DNA of 64,000 nucleotides from JBLNDJ01 sp050261515 (GCA_050261515.1 JBLNDJ010000025.1:1-64000); one strand, 5' to 3'. Counted from the stretch's first letter, positions 43,922-52,499 are shown. The notes: generated from the letters alone by a model not told the origin. A program made the numbers and translations.

Positions 43922-44275
43922 ATGTCCGGACGCCTCATCCCCTTCTACTCGTACAACGGTGCGTACATCGACCACATCGCAATCAAGCGCGCGGAGCGGC
44001 TTGAGCAGATGGGGCGCGCTAAAGTCGTGCGCCACCGTAAGGGCCACGTTAACCGTGTCGTCCTGTTGCGAGGCAAAGACGATCCAAAACCGACGAACCT
44101 GCGGGATTACCAGGGAAAAGTCTACTCATTCGAGCAGCCTCTCGACGATGGCCACCACGCTTGGAAATTGCGGCCGCTGCAGGGCGGCCGGAGCGAGGTG
44201 AACCTCGCGCCCGTCAGCGTGCGGCCGATCTTCATTCGCGTGCTCCTGGACTGTCTCGTCGGGAGCGCGGCATGA
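43922..44275 (+). CDS. Small phage-associated protein of unknown function
   Basis: The 117-residue protein starts MSGRLIPFYSYNGAYIDHI-like and has basic patches (KVVRHRKGHVNRVVLL) and LRDYQGKVYSFEQPLDD. I do not know its function. The well-formed promoter 100 bases upstream, the plus strand and the position before phage genes suggest that it belongs to the prophage. It may be a nucleic-acid-binding protein because of the basic middle part. The antisense frame at 43853-44047 is not supported. Confidence 0.62.
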   Translation: MSGRLIPFYSYNGAYIDHIAIKRAERLEQMGRAKVVRHRKGHVNRVVLLRGKDDPKPTNLRDYQGKVYSFEQPLDDGHHAWKLRPLQGGRSEVNLAPVSVRPIFIRVLLDCLVGSAA

Positions 44276-44560
44276 GCGGCCGTCCGTTCAGCACGTCGGC
44301 TTCCATAGGTACTACCGGGCGAAAAACGCCGGCGCGTTTCGCGATGGCACCATTTCGCTACCGTCTGAACAAATATTAGGCTGCCGGGTGCCGCGGCCCT
44401 GGGGCGCCCTGGGCGACCCGGCATGCCGGCTGGTAGGTTGGGTCGCCCGACTGCGGTCCGGCGCGACGTGGGCGTCCCTGGCGCGAACCCGGGCGGCAAT
44501 TTCTGGCAGTTCTGGTCAACTCGGTTTGACCCGTAGGCGCCGCCTCCCGCTTTCCTTCGA
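44276..44560. other. Phage spacer with a tiny possible gene
   Basis: A 35-codon frame (44272-44379) overlaps the preceding stop as ATGA and ends with a TAG. It is basic (RKTPARFAMAPFRYRLNKY) and may be translated, but it is too short to judge. The remaining 180 bases up to the methyltransferase are GC-rich without any clear signal. Confidence 0.35.
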
Positions 44561-46090
44561 ATGAGCACGGCTTCCATAACGCCCGCGATGGCGCGGCGCA
44601 TCGAACTGTGGCCGCCCGACAGGCTGAGGCCGTACGCGAAGAACGCACGGACGCACTCGGACGAGCAGGTTGCCCAGATCGCGGCGTCGATCGTGGAGTT
44701 CGGGTTCGTGAATCCGGTCCTCGTCGATACCAACGACGGGATCATCGCTGGCCACGGTCGGCTCCTGGCCGCCCGCAAGCTGGGCCTCGCCGAGGTGCCG
44801 GTGGTGGTTCTGGATCACCTTACCGAGACGCAGCGGCGCGCCTACATCATCGCCGACAACAAGCTGGCGATGAACGCCGGGTGGGACGAGAAGGTCCTGG
44901 CCACGGAGCTGCGCGATCTGGCCGATGACGGCGTGCGGTTGGCGCTGATTGGGTTCTCCGACGAAGAACTGGAGGACCTCCTGGCCGAGGGCGAGCCCCA
45001 GCCGGAGGACGAGGCCGCGGAGGACATTCCCGAGGAGCCGGCCGCACCGGTCACCAAGCCCGGAGACGTCTGGACAATCGGCCGGCACCGCCTGATCTGC
45101 GGGGACTGCCGCGACCTCGAAACGGTTTCGAACCTGATCGCAGGCGGCATCGTGAACCTCGCGATCACATCGCCGCCGTACGCGACGCAGCGCGAGTATG
45201 ACTCCTCGAGCGGGTTCACGCCGATCCGGCCGGAGGAGTACGTGGACTGGTTCCGGGCGGTGGCGGCTAATATTGAACGCTTTCTGGCCGACGACGGCTC
45301 CTATTTCCTGAACATCAAAGAGCACGCCGACGACGGGGAGCGCAGCTTGTACGTGAAGGATCTGGTGCTGGCTCACAAGCGGCTCTGGGGCTGGCGCTTC
45401 GTGGACGAGTTCTGCTGGCGGAAGACCGACAACGGCGTGCCTGGCGGTTGGAACAACCGCTTCAAGAACGCGTGGGAACCTGTGTTCCATTTCTGCCGCC
45501 AGCAGCAGATCAAGTTCCGGCCGAAGCGGGTCGGACACGAGTCCGAGGACTGCTTCGACTACTCGCCGAATAACCCGAAGTCGCGATCCGGGAGCGGGCT
45601 GCTGGGCACGGGCGCGCGGGGCAGCGCCGCCGGCAAGGCCGGCGCCACCGATTTGCAGGGGCGCTACCAGGGTGTGGCCCGGCCCTCGAACGTCCTCGAG
45701 GTGAAGACCGAATCCTCCCAGGGATCTCACTCTGCGCCGTTCCCGCGCGCGCTGGTTGAGTTCTTCCTGTTGGCGTTTAGCGACCGGGGCGACCTGGTGT
45801 TCGATCCATTTATGGGTTCGGGGACCACGATGGCAGCCGCGGAAGTACTGGGCCGGGTGGGCTGCGGCTGTGAGATCTCCCCCGCCTACTGCGATGTGAT
45901 CGTGCGCCGGATGATGAACTTGACCGCCGAGGACCCGGTGCTGCTGCAGACCGCGGAGCCGTTCGCCGCCGTGGCTGCGGCGCGCGGCGTGGCAATCGAG
46001 CAGGCATTGAATCCGAAGGCCCAGGACTCGCGCGCGATCAAGCATCACGGGCCGAACCCGCACTACGGCGCACGCAGGAAGGCGTCGTGA
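44561..46090 (+). CDS. Phage ParB-like / DNA methyltransferase fusion
   Basis: The 509-residue protein has an N-terminal ParB/sulfiredoxin-like domain (about residues 12-115, with RPYAKNARTHSDEQVAQIAA and DGIIAGHGRLLAARKLG). A DNA methyltransferase domain follows. Motif IV is ITSPPYATQREYD and motif I is FDPFMGSGTTMAAAE near the C-terminus; this order (IV before I) marks a beta-class N6-adenine or N4-cytosine enzyme. Phages use such proteins to protect their DNA from host restriction. No matching nuclease is next to it. The 3' end overlaps the small terminase gene by four bases (GTGA). Confidence 0.9.
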   Translation: MSTASITPAMARRIELWPPDRLRPYAKNARTHSDEQVAQIAASIVEFGFVNPVLVDTNDGIIAGHGRLLAARKLGLAEVPVVVLDHLTETQRRAYIIADNKLAMNAGWDEKVLATELRDLADDGVRLALIGFSDEELEDLLAEGEPQPEDEAAEDIPEEPAAPVTKPGDVWTIGRHRLICGDCRDLETVSNLIAGGIVNLAITSPPYATQREYDSSSGFTPIRPEEYVDWFRAVAANIERFLADDGSYFLNIKEHADDGERSLYVKDLVLAHKRLWGWRFVDEFCWRKTDNGVPGGWNNRFKNAWEPVFHFCRQQQIKFRPKRVGHESEDCFDYSPNNPKSRSGSGLLGTGARGSAAGKAGATDLQGRYQGVARPSNVLEVKTESSQGSHSAPFPRALVEFFLLAFSDRGDLVFDPFMGSGTTMAAAEVLGRVGCGCEISPAYCDVIVRRMMNLTAEDPVLLQTAEPFAAVAAARGVAIEQALNPKAQDSRAIKHHGPNPHYGARRKAS

Positions 46091-46353
46091 GGACGAACAT
46101 CCAGATCGAGCAGTGGCCGATCGACCGCCTGGCCAAGATCGAATACGAAGAACGCGTCGGCAGCCTGGTTTCGAAGGATGAGGTCCAAGTGGCCGCGTTC
46201 AACCTGGGGCGGCAGGCCCGCGATGCCATGCTGAACATCCCCGGCCGGCTCGCGGCGCAGCTCGCGGCCGAGATGGATGAGGCGAAGTGCTACGAGTTCC
46301 TTGATAACGAGATCCGGAAGGCCCTGAATGGCTTTGCAGAGAGCATCGGCTGA
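46087..46353 (+). CDS. Probable terminase small subunit
   Basis: An 88-residue helical protein. The C-terminal part, LGRQARDAMLNIPGRLAAQL with EFLDNEIRKALNGFAE, resembles the end of Nu1-type phage DNA packaging proteins. It lacks a clear N-terminal winged helix, so it is shorter than usual (about 160 residues) and may be a minimal or truncated form. It begins with GTG, overlapping the methyltransferase stop, and overlaps the large subunit gene by 26 bases. Confidence 0.68.
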   Translation: MRTNIQIEQWPIDRLAKIEYEERVGSLVSKDEVQVAAFNLGRQARDAMLNIPGRLAAQLAAEMDEAKCYEFLDNEIRKALNGFAESIG

Positions 46354-48256
46354 GGAAGTCTACGGGGCCGCGCTGGCTTCCGGCTTTCGGCCGGACCCGG
46401 TGCTCACAATTTCGCAGTGGGCCGACCGCTACCGCACGCTCTCGCAGCGCGCGAGCGCGGAGCCGGGCCGGTGGCGCACCGATCGTACGCCGTACCTGCG
46501 CGAGATCATGGACTGCCTTTCGCCAACCTCTCCGATCGAGCGCACGGTCTTCATGAAGGGCGCGCAGATCGGCGGGACCGAGTGCGGGAATAACTGGATC
46601 GGGTATGTGATCCACCAGGCGCCGGGACCGATGATGGCGGTCCAACCGACCGTCGAGATGGCCAAGCGGAACTCGAAGCAGCGCATCGATCCGCTGATCG
46701 AAGAGTCGGAGGTGCTGCGCGCGCTGGTCCACGACCCGCGGTCGCGCGATTCGGGCAACACGGTTCTGGCGAAGGAGTTTCCAGGTGGCGTGCTGGTGAT
46801 GACCGGCGCCAACTCCGCCGTCGGCCTCCGGTCGATGGCAGCGCGGTATCTGTTCCTCGACGAGGTGGACGGATATCCGGGCGATGTGGATGGTGAGGGC
46901 GACCCGATCAACCTCGCCATGGCGCGCACGCGCACGTTCGCCCGCCGCAAGGTGTTCCTGGTCTCAACGCCCAAGATCACCGGCATGAGCCGGATCGAGG
47001 CGGCCTACGAAGAGAGCGACAAGCGGCTGTACTTCGTCCCGTGCCCCACCTGCCGCGAGTTCCAGGTTTTGAAGTTTCCGCAACTCCGCTGGCCGAAGGG
47101 TGAGACGGCCAAGGCGGTTTACGTCTGCGAGCACTGCGGGCAGGAGATCCAGAACCACCAGAAGCAGTGGATGCTGCCCCGCGGACAATGGCGGGCGACC
47201 GCGAAGGGCGACGGCAAAACAGCAGGTTTCCACCTGTCGAGCTTGTATTCGCCGGTGGGCTGGTTCTCGTGGGGCGAGGCGGCCAAGCAGTTCGAGCAGG
47301 CGCAGAAGAACCCGGCGCTGCTCCAGGTGTTCGTGAACACGGTCCTGGGCGAGACATGGACGCTGCTGGGTGAGGCTCCGGACTGGAAGAAGCTCTACGA
47401 TCGCCGCGAGCAGTATAAGGTCGGCCTCGTTCCGCGCGGCGGCATCTTTCTGACGGCCGGCGCGGACGTCCAGCGGGACCGCATCGAAGTGGAGGTCATC
47501 GCCTGGGGCCGCGGTAAGGAATCCTGGTCTGTCGATTACCGCGTGTTCGAAGGCGATACATCGCGCGCGCAGGTGTGGGAGAAACTGACCGGCCTGCTCA
47601 ACGAGACGTTCACGACTACGACCGGCCTCGAGTTGCCGGTCATCCAGATGGCCGTGGACTCCGGGTACGCCACGACAGAGGTCTATGAGTGGGCGCGGCG
47701 GCAGGGGAATCGGGTTCTCGTCGTCAAGGGCGACTCGCGCGCTCCGGCGATCCTGGGCGCGGCGTCTCCGATCGAAGTTGGACCCCTCGGCGTCAAGATC
47801 AAGCGCGGCGTGAAGGTCTGGCCGGTCAACTCCGGCATGGCGAAGGAGGAGTTGTACCGCTGGCTTCGCCTGGAACGCCCGACTGACGAGGATCTAGAGC
47901 AGGGAATCGCGTTCCCGCCCGGTTATTGCCATTTTCCGCGATACAGCGAGGAGTACTTCAAGCAGATCACCGCCGAGCAGTTGGTAGCGAAACTCGTGAA
48001 GGGCTACCGCCGCCTGGAATGGCAGAAGATGCGCGAGCGCAACGAAGCATTGGACTGTCGAGTGTATGCTCGCGCGGCGGCGGCACGAGTCGGCCTGGAC
48101 CGTTTCCAGGAGAAGCACTGGCGCGTTGTGGCGGAACGCATGGGCGTCCCGGCGGCAGCCGTGCCGCAGCAACATCGGGTTCCGCAGGCGCCGACGCCGA
48201 AACCACCGATTCAGTCGCGGCGTAACCGGCGTGTAATCGGCCGTTTTGGGATGTGA
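46328..48256 (+). CDS. Phage terminase large subunit (GpA family)
   Basis: The 642-residue protein is a full-length GpA-type terminase. The ATPase part has FMKGAQIGGTECGNNWIG in the Walker A place and LFLDEVDGYPGDVDGEGD as Walker B; VSTPKITGMSRIE follows. A zinc-binding stretch is seen as CPTC...CEHC (about residues 238-275). The nuclease part lies C-terminal, with GADVQRDRIEVEV and the VDSGYATTEVYEWARRQG region. It would cut and pump phage DNA into heads. No frame defects are seen. Confidence 0.94.
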   Translation: MALQRASAEEVYGAALASGFRPDPVLTISQWADRYRTLSQRASAEPGRWRTDRTPYLREIMDCLSPTSPIERTVFMKGAQIGGTECGNNWIGYVIHQAPGPMMAVQPTVEMAKRNSKQRIDPLIEESEVLRALVHDPRSRDSGNTVLAKEFPGGVLVMTGANSAVGLRSMAARYLFLDEVDGYPGDVDGEGDPINLAMARTRTFARRKVFLVSTPKITGMSRIEAAYEESDKRLYFVPCPTCREFQVLKFPQLRWPKGETAKAVYVCEHCGQEIQNHQKQWMLPRGQWRATAKGDGKTAGFHLSSLYSPVGWFSWGEAAKQFEQAQKNPALLQVFVNTVLGETWTLLGEAPDWKKLYDRREQYKVGLVPRGGIFLTAGADVQRDRIEVEVIAWGRGKESWSVDYRVFEGDTSRAQVWEKLTGLLNETFTTTTGLELPVIQMAVDSGYATTEVYEWARRQGNRVLVVKGDSRAPAILGAASPIEVGPLGVKIKRGVKVWPVNSGMAKEELYRWLRLERPTDEDLEQGIAFPPGYCHFPRYSEEYFKQITAEQLVAKLVKGYRRLEWQKMRERNEALDCRVYARAAAARVGLDRFQEKHWRVVAERMGVPAAAVPQQHRVPQAPTPKPPIQSRRNRRVIGRFGM

Positions 48257-48259
48257 ACG

Positions 48260-48472
48260 ATGGCGAACACGTTTACCGACCAGCAAGTTCAGGATTCGCT
48301 CGACCGGATCGCCTCGCCCGAGAAGCGCGTTGTTGCTCCGGACGGGCGCGCGGTGGAGTACCGCTCGACCGATGAGGAGATCAAGGCGCAGCAGTACATG
48401 GTAAATGCGAACCGCTCCGCCGCCGGCACGCGCCGCCGCCAGACCCGCCTGATGTCGAGCAAGGGTCTCTAA
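48260..48472 (+). CDS. gpW-like head-tail joining protein
   Basis: A 70-residue protein placed three bases after the terminase, where lambda-type phages carry gpW. It has a helix with QQVQDSLDRIASPEKRVV, then the short hairpin RAVEYRSTDEEI and a basic C-terminus (AAGTRRRQTRLMS). This agrees with the gpW family by size, order and the YRS-D pattern. Confidence is moderate because the family is short. Confidence 0.68.
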   Translation: MANTFTDQQVQDSLDRIASPEKRVVAPDGRAVEYRSTDEEIKAQQYMVNANRSAAGTRRRQTRLMSSKGL

Positions 48473-48475
48473 CCG

Positions 48476-48652
48476 GTGTTCAAGTTTTCGAGCTTTCTAG
48501 CCCGCTTCAAGCGGGGCGGGAGCGGTGTGCCCACGAGCCAGCCGCCGCGGCGCGCGAGCGCATTCCCGTATGAGGGCGCAACGACTGGGCGGCGTCTGGG
48601 GACGTGTCCTCGCACGTGGACGCCGCGCCGGTCGGCGCCGAGGCGCAGTTGA
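48476..48652 (+). pseudogene. Portal protein, N-terminal stub
   Basis: The frame starts with GTG and encodes about 42 residues that match the start of lambda-type portal proteins, ending with the conserved FPYEGATTGRRLG (compare the A-Y-E-G-A-S-x-G-R-R pattern of the family). After this the sequence becomes unrelated and stops at 48652. A full portal has about 500 residues, so almost all of it is deleted. The break lies near 48598-48605. Confidence 0.72.
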
Positions 48653-48786
48653 ACGCCGCCGCCACGCAGATCGCGGCCACCAAGCACATCACCTTCGCGC
48701 AGGCGTACGTAGAGGCGATGAGGCTGAACCCGACTCTTTATTCGCAGTACCTCGCTGAGAAGTCGGCCACGGTGAAGCCGAACTAG
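48604..48786 (+). pseudogene. C-terminal stub of a head protease/scaffold gene
   Basis: In another frame right after the portal stub is a C-terminal protein end: AAATQIAATKHITFAQAYVE followed by AMRLNPTLYSQYLAEK. Such helix pairs are found at the ends of phage head maturation proteases and scaffolds, which normally lie between portal and decoration genes. The catalytic part is missing. The GTG at 48604 is simply the first start codon after the deletion join. Confidence 0.55.
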
Positions 48787-48823
48787 CACCGGCGAGCCAA
48801 TCCACTGAAAAGGAGAAACGACG

Positions 48824-49189
48824 ATGGCTTACGAACTTGGGAACGAGGCGATTTCCGTCCCGGCCAGTGGCGACCTTTCGGCGAAGCAGTTCTTCTTCGG
48901 CACGATTGACGCGAATGGCCAGGTGGCGGTCACCGGGGCGGGACTCGCTGCGGATGGCGTGATTGGGGATAAGCCCGCCGCGGCTGGCCGCCCCTGCGCA
49001 CTGTTTGCGCAGCCCGGACAGGTCGTGCGCGTCATGTGCGGCGCGGCCCTCGCTGCTGGCGCGCTGCTCGAAGCAGACGGTAACGGTAAGGCGAAAACGC
49101 AGGCTGCGGGGAAGATCCTCGCGAAGGCGCTCGCGGCAGGCGCCGGAGACGGTTCGATCATCCCGGCTCTGCTGATCCTTCAGCGGTAG
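48824..49189 (+). CDS. Capsid decoration (DUF2190-like) protein
   Basis: A 121-residue beta-rich protein: AKQFFFGTIDANGQVAVTGA, then DGVIGDKPAAAGRPCALFAQ with a PGQVVRVMCGAALAAGALLE turn. This is the pattern of capsid cement proteins (DUF2190, similar in role to lambda gpD) that trim the head surface. Order, with the capsid gene next, agrees. An AAGGAG site lies before the ATG. Confidence 0.82.
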   Translation: MAYELGNEAISVPASGDLSAKQFFFGTIDANGQVAVTGAGLAADGVIGDKPAAAGRPCALFAQPGQVVRVMCGAALAAGALLEADGNGKAKTQAAGKILAKALAAGAGDGSIIPALLILQR

Positions 49190-49272
49190 AAAACCGGCGC
49201 AAGACGAAGCTCCCGCCCTCGGGCGTGGAGCCTTTTTTGTGCCCAGCAAAACAGGAAAGGAGATTTTGAGAA

Positions 49273-49842
49273 ATGTACACGCCGACTCCCGGTGATGTTC
49301 ATGTAAATACGCCGCTGACCCAGATCAGCATCGCGTACCTGCAGAACCAGGATCAGTTCGTGGCAGCGCAGGTCTGCCCCGTGATCCCGATGTCCAAGCA
49401 GTCCGACCGGTACTACGTCTACAACCGCGGGGACTTCTTCCGCGACCAGATGCAGAAGCGCGCGCCCGGGACTCCGGCCGCGAGCACCGGCTACCGGCTC
49501 GATAACACCCCGACCTATTTCGCGGACGTGTGGGCTGAGGCGAAGCCCATTCCGGACCAGCTGCGCGGCAACGCCGACGCGGTTCTGAACATGGACCGCG
49601 ACGCCACGGAATTCCTCACCCAGCAGGCGCTCATCCGGCGCGAGAAGATCTTCGCCGGCAGCTTGTTCGCGGCAGGCAAGTGGGGCGCCGACATGGCCGG
49701 TGTCGCCGCTGGTCCCCTCGAACTGAAAGTTCACCGTCTCGCGAAGGCCCATGTCGGTGCTTTCGGAGCACTCTTACTCGTCGATGCGCGAGCGGAGGCG
49801 TCTATTGGTCGACACACGCTCTTACGAAAGGTCCACGATTGA
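49273..49842 (+). pseudogene. Major capsid protein, truncated
   Basis: The first 146 or so residues are a phage major capsid N-terminus (NTPLTQISIAYLQNQDQFVA, VCPVIPMSKQSDRYYVYNRG, then a YFADVWAEAKPIPDQLRGNA segment). After GKWGADMAGVAAG the sequence changes abruptly to an unrelated stretch (PLELKVHRLAKAHVGAFG) and stops at 49842. Proteins of this type normally have about 300 or more residues. The join at about 49710 marks the right border of the prophage remnant. Confidence 0.8.
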
Positions 49843-49916
49843 GCGTCCCGCGTGACGGGATGCTGTGGTTAAGGACTTGCTGATTCTTGAAGGGCTCCAA
49901 ACGGAGGGGGATACGA

Positions 49917-50369
49917 ATGAGTGCGACTGGTCTGGAAGTTTTTGACAGGACGATTCACAAGACCAACGTGTGGCTGAAAGACGTCATGCAGGCGTTAGAA
50001 ACTGACGACAGGCATCGGGCTTATGCGGCATTGAGGGCCACACTCCATGCTCTGCGTGACCGGCTCACGGTGGAAGAAGTGGCACAGCTCGGGGCACAGC
50101 TCCCGATGCTGGTGCGAGGCTTCTATTACGAGGGCTGGGATCCGACGGGCAAGCCTGTGAAGGAGCGCGATCGAACGTGGTTTCTGGCCCGCATCGAGCA
50201 GGAGCTCAGGGGTGACTGGGAAATCGACCCCGAGCGGGTCGCTACTGCCGTGTTTCGCGTTCTCGCAAACCGGGTTACCACTGGCGAGATTGAAGATATC
50301 GTGCGTATACTGCCGGCCGAGATCCGCGAACTGTGGCCACACGATCCCGTTGAAGAGTTTGAGCCATGA
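49917..50369 (+). CDS. DUF2267 protein
   Basis: A 150-residue helical protein of the DUF2267 family: FDRTIHKTNVWLKDVMQALE, ALRATLHALRDRLTVEEVAQ with LGAQLPMLVRGFYYEGWDPTG, and VFRVLANRVTTGEIEDIVRI. The molecular role is not known, but the family often occurs among stress-protein genes. A strong GGAGGGGG site precedes the ATG. The stop codon overlaps the LigD start (ATGA). It is the first intact gene right of the truncated capsid. Confidence 0.9.
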   Translation: MSATGLEVFDRTIHKTNVWLKDVMQALETDDRHRAYAALRATLHALRDRLTVEEVAQLGAQLPMLVRGFYYEGWDPTGKPVKERDRTWFLARIEQELRGDWEIDPERVATAVFRVLANRVTTGEIEDIVRILPAEIRELWPHDPVEEFEP

Positions 50370-51400
50370 GGCCGCCATCCTTTCGCGATCGGAGCAAAGC
50401 CGGTCCCGAGGCGACTATGCACCCCGCTATCGGCGATGTCGGTACCGGCTTCAATACCGGGACGCTGGTCAGGCTGCACAAGAAAGTGTCCTCTCTGGAG
50501 GCCAGCCACGGCCTGCGCAGCCAAACTGAAGCGATCTTCGCCGGCCGGAACGTCATCGAGATCACAAACCCAGACAAGGTGCTCTTCCCCAATGACGGTA
50601 TCACCAAGCGGGAACTCGTCGAGTACTATCACCGTATTGCTCCGGCCATGCTGCCGCATATGCGGGGGCGCCCCGTGGCAATGGAACGCTATCCCGATGG
50701 CATTAACGGCGAAGGATTTTTTCAGAAGACGGTCCCGGCATACTATCCCGACTGGATCAAGACCGCTACCCTGCCTAAAAGGGATGGCGTCGTGCGATAT
50801 GTCGTTTGCGACAACGCCGCCAGCCTGGTGTATCTTGCCAATCAGGCGGTTATCACGCCGCACACGTGGCTGAGCCGCGCTGACAAGCCGAACCATCCCG
50901 ATCAGATGATTTTCGATCTCGATCCATCCGACGGCGATTTCAGCGCCGTCGGCCGCGCAGCCAAAGGTTTGCGCCAGCTGCTTAGAAATAAGGGCCTCGC
51001 GGCTTTCGTGAAGACTACGGGATCTCGCGGGCTGCATGTGCTCGTTCCTCTGAACCGCCGGGCGGACTTTGACGAAGTGCGCGCGTTCGCGCGGGAGGTC
51101 GCCGCGGCTTTAGCGAAGAGCGATCCGGAGCGCCTGACTACGGATGTTCGTAAGAGCAGGCGGGGGGGCCGGATTTTTCTGGATACGGCGCGCAATGCTT
51201 ACGGCCAGACCGCAGTGCCTCCTTACGCGGTCAGAGCGCGCCCCGGGGCCCCGGTCGCTGCCCCACTAAATTGGAATGAACTGGACCAACCCGGGCTCGC
51301 GCCGGGCCTGTTCGACATCCGCAGCATCTTCGATCGGCTCCACAGGAACGGCGATTCCTGGAAGAATTTGAACAGGCACGCCCAAACGCTACCGCGCTGA
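50366..51400 (+). CDS. ligD: LigD polymerase domain with remnant of ligase domain
   Basis: Residues 56-344 are the polymerase/primase domain of LigD: ITNPDKVLFPNDGITKRELV, then VAMERYPDGINGEGFFQK, the metal site DLDPSDGDF (Asp184, Asp186) and TTGSRGLHVLVPL. It adds nucleotides at DNA ends in non-homologous end joining. Residues 19-46 (GDVGTGFNTGTLVRLHKKVS) match the very end of the LigD ligase OB domain, so the gene is a fusion left after loss of the rest of the ligase. The phosphoesterase part lies decayed downstream. The enzyme thus lacks the ligation activity of a complete LigD. Confidence 0.85.
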   Translation: MRPPSFRDRSKAGPEATMHPAIGDVGTGFNTGTLVRLHKKVSSLEASHGLRSQTEAIFAGRNVIEITNPDKVLFPNDGITKRELVEYYHRIAPAMLPHMRGRPVAMERYPDGINGEGFFQKTVPAYYPDWIKTATLPKRDGVVRYVVCDNAASLVYLANQAVITPHTWLSRADKPNHPDQMIFDLDPSDGDFSAVGRAAKGLRQLLRNKGLAAFVKTTGSRGLHVLVPLNRRADFDEVRAFAREVAAALAKSDPERLTTDVRKSRRGGRIFLDTARNAYGQTAVPPYAVRARPGAPVAAPLNWNELDQPGLAPGLFDIRSIFDRLHRNGDSWKNLNRHAQTLPR

Positions 51401-51419
51401 ACGCACTCATGGCACTGGA

Positions 51420-51640
51420 GCCAGAAGCACCAAGCGAGCCACGCATTACGATTCTCGGCTGGAGATCACAGGCGTACTCGCGTCCTGGAGCGATGCCCAA
51501 AAGACCTTCGCTGAATCCTAGAGACAAGCGACTCTCGTCCGGACCGAGGACCACCCGCTCGACTATGCCGATTTCGAGGGCGTGATTCCCGAGGGCCAAT
51601 ACGGCGCTGGAACCCGTGATGGTTTGGGGGCGAACTGGTG
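51420..51640 (+). pseudogene. Decayed LigD 3'-phosphoesterase domain
   Basis: Reading across several frames gives the LigD phosphoesterase signature in order: QKHQASH, then YDSRLEITGVLASWS, then a MPKRPSLNPRDKRLS segment, then RTEDHPLDYADFEGVIPEGQ with YGAGT, and VMVWGRTGG. The reading frame changes at least four times between these parts, so no full protein can be made. It lies just after the polymerase gene and is probably a piece of the same former ligD. Confidence 0.85.
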
Positions 51641-51873
51641 GCCAGTGACCGTATTGCTCTCGGCCCGGGGACCGCAGGCGCCCGGCCCGGGGCATGTTCC
51701 TGGCGGACGCGCGCGGTAAGCGTCAATCCGGCGACGGGTGCGTTGGCCTCATCGACGCTATCGCAGAGGCGACGCCTGTTTTGAGCGCGAACTGGCGCTT
51801 TCTCCCGTTGGCCCCAGGCTTGCACACAGGCTGCTGGGGCACCGAGCCCGACTCACCAGTGGAGGAATACGGA

Positions 51874-52452
51874 ATGTCTCTTGAGCGATCGGTGGTGGCA
51901 GTGGGAGTCCTGTTGCTTGGCAGCGTCCTCACATCGGCGCCGGGGCTCGCCGCCAAGCGAGACAAGAACCACCGTGATGCCTTTGTAGCCGGCGAAGCCG
52001 AAGAGGCTTCGCTGGCGCGCGAGATACGCCACCAGTTGCTGATGCTGCCGTACTACGGCGTCTTCGACGACCTGGCGTTTCGCCTGGACGACGGCACGGT
52101 CACGCTGCTGGGCCAGGTGACGCGGCCCACGCTCAAGAGCGATGCCGAGCAGGTAGTCAAGACTATCCCGGGCGTCCAGCGCGTGGTCAACCAGATCGAC
52201 GTGCTGCCGCCTTCGCCGATGGACGACCAGATCCGCATCGCGGAATACAGGGCCATCTACGGCGACCCCACAATTAGCACGCGGTACGGCTATCGCGCCG
52301 TGCCGCCGATCCACATCATCGTCAAGAACGGCAATGTAACGCTCGAAGGAGTGGTGGCGAACGAGGCCGACAAAGAGATCATCGACCTTCGGGCAAAGAG
52401 CGTTCCCAATGTCTTCTCGGTAACCAACAATCTGCAGGTGGAGTCGAGCTAG
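51874..52452 (+). CDS. Periplasmic protein with two BON domains
   Basis: The 192-residue protein has a signal peptide (GVLLLGSVLTSAPGLAA) and two BON domains: the first around residues 45-105 (REIRHQLLMLPYYGVFDDLA; DDGTVTLLGQVTRP) and the second around 125-190 (IIVKNGNVTLEGVVANEADK). OsmY-like proteins with this layout act in envelope stress. The ATG at 51874 has a GGAGG site nine bases upstream; a longer frame from 51694 has no homology. It lies 47 bases before hsp20. Confidence 0.88.
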   Translation: MSLERSVVAVGVLLLGSVLTSAPGLAAKRDKNHRDAFVAGEAEEASLAREIRHQLLMLPYYGVFDDLAFRLDDGTVTLLGQVTRPTLKSDAEQVVKTIPGVQRVVNQIDVLPPSPMDDQIRIAEYRAIYGDPTISTRYGYRAVPPIHIIVKNGNVTLEGVVANEADKEIIDLRAKSVPNVFSVTNNLQVESS

Positions 52453-52499
52453 GGTCAATGCCGCTGTGGCGGCAAAAGCATAATCAGGAGGAGAAATTC

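Larger units (their letters stand above)
43922..49710 (+). mobile_element. Defective prophage remnant (packaging and head genes)
   Basis: On one strand and in normal phage order are a small conserved phage-type gene, a ParB-methyltransferase, terminase small and large subunits, a gpW-like protein, the stub of a portal protein, the stub of a head protease, a decoration protein and a truncated major capsid gene. Integrase, repressor, tail and lysis genes are missing. The portal and protease are joined by a deletion, and the capsid gene is cut near 49710, so the element cannot make particles alone. Its left end is uncertain. Confidence 0.82.

Noticed and set aside
43853..44047. Short minus-strand frame opposite the phage-type gene
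   Set aside because: No ribosome site and no homology; the plus-strand frame has a promoter and protein-like sequence.
49742..49855. A 34-codon frame starting at the ATG near 49750 after the capsid break
   Set aside because: Short, Arg/Ser-rich and without ribosome site or recognisable similarity; more likely non-coding junction sequence.
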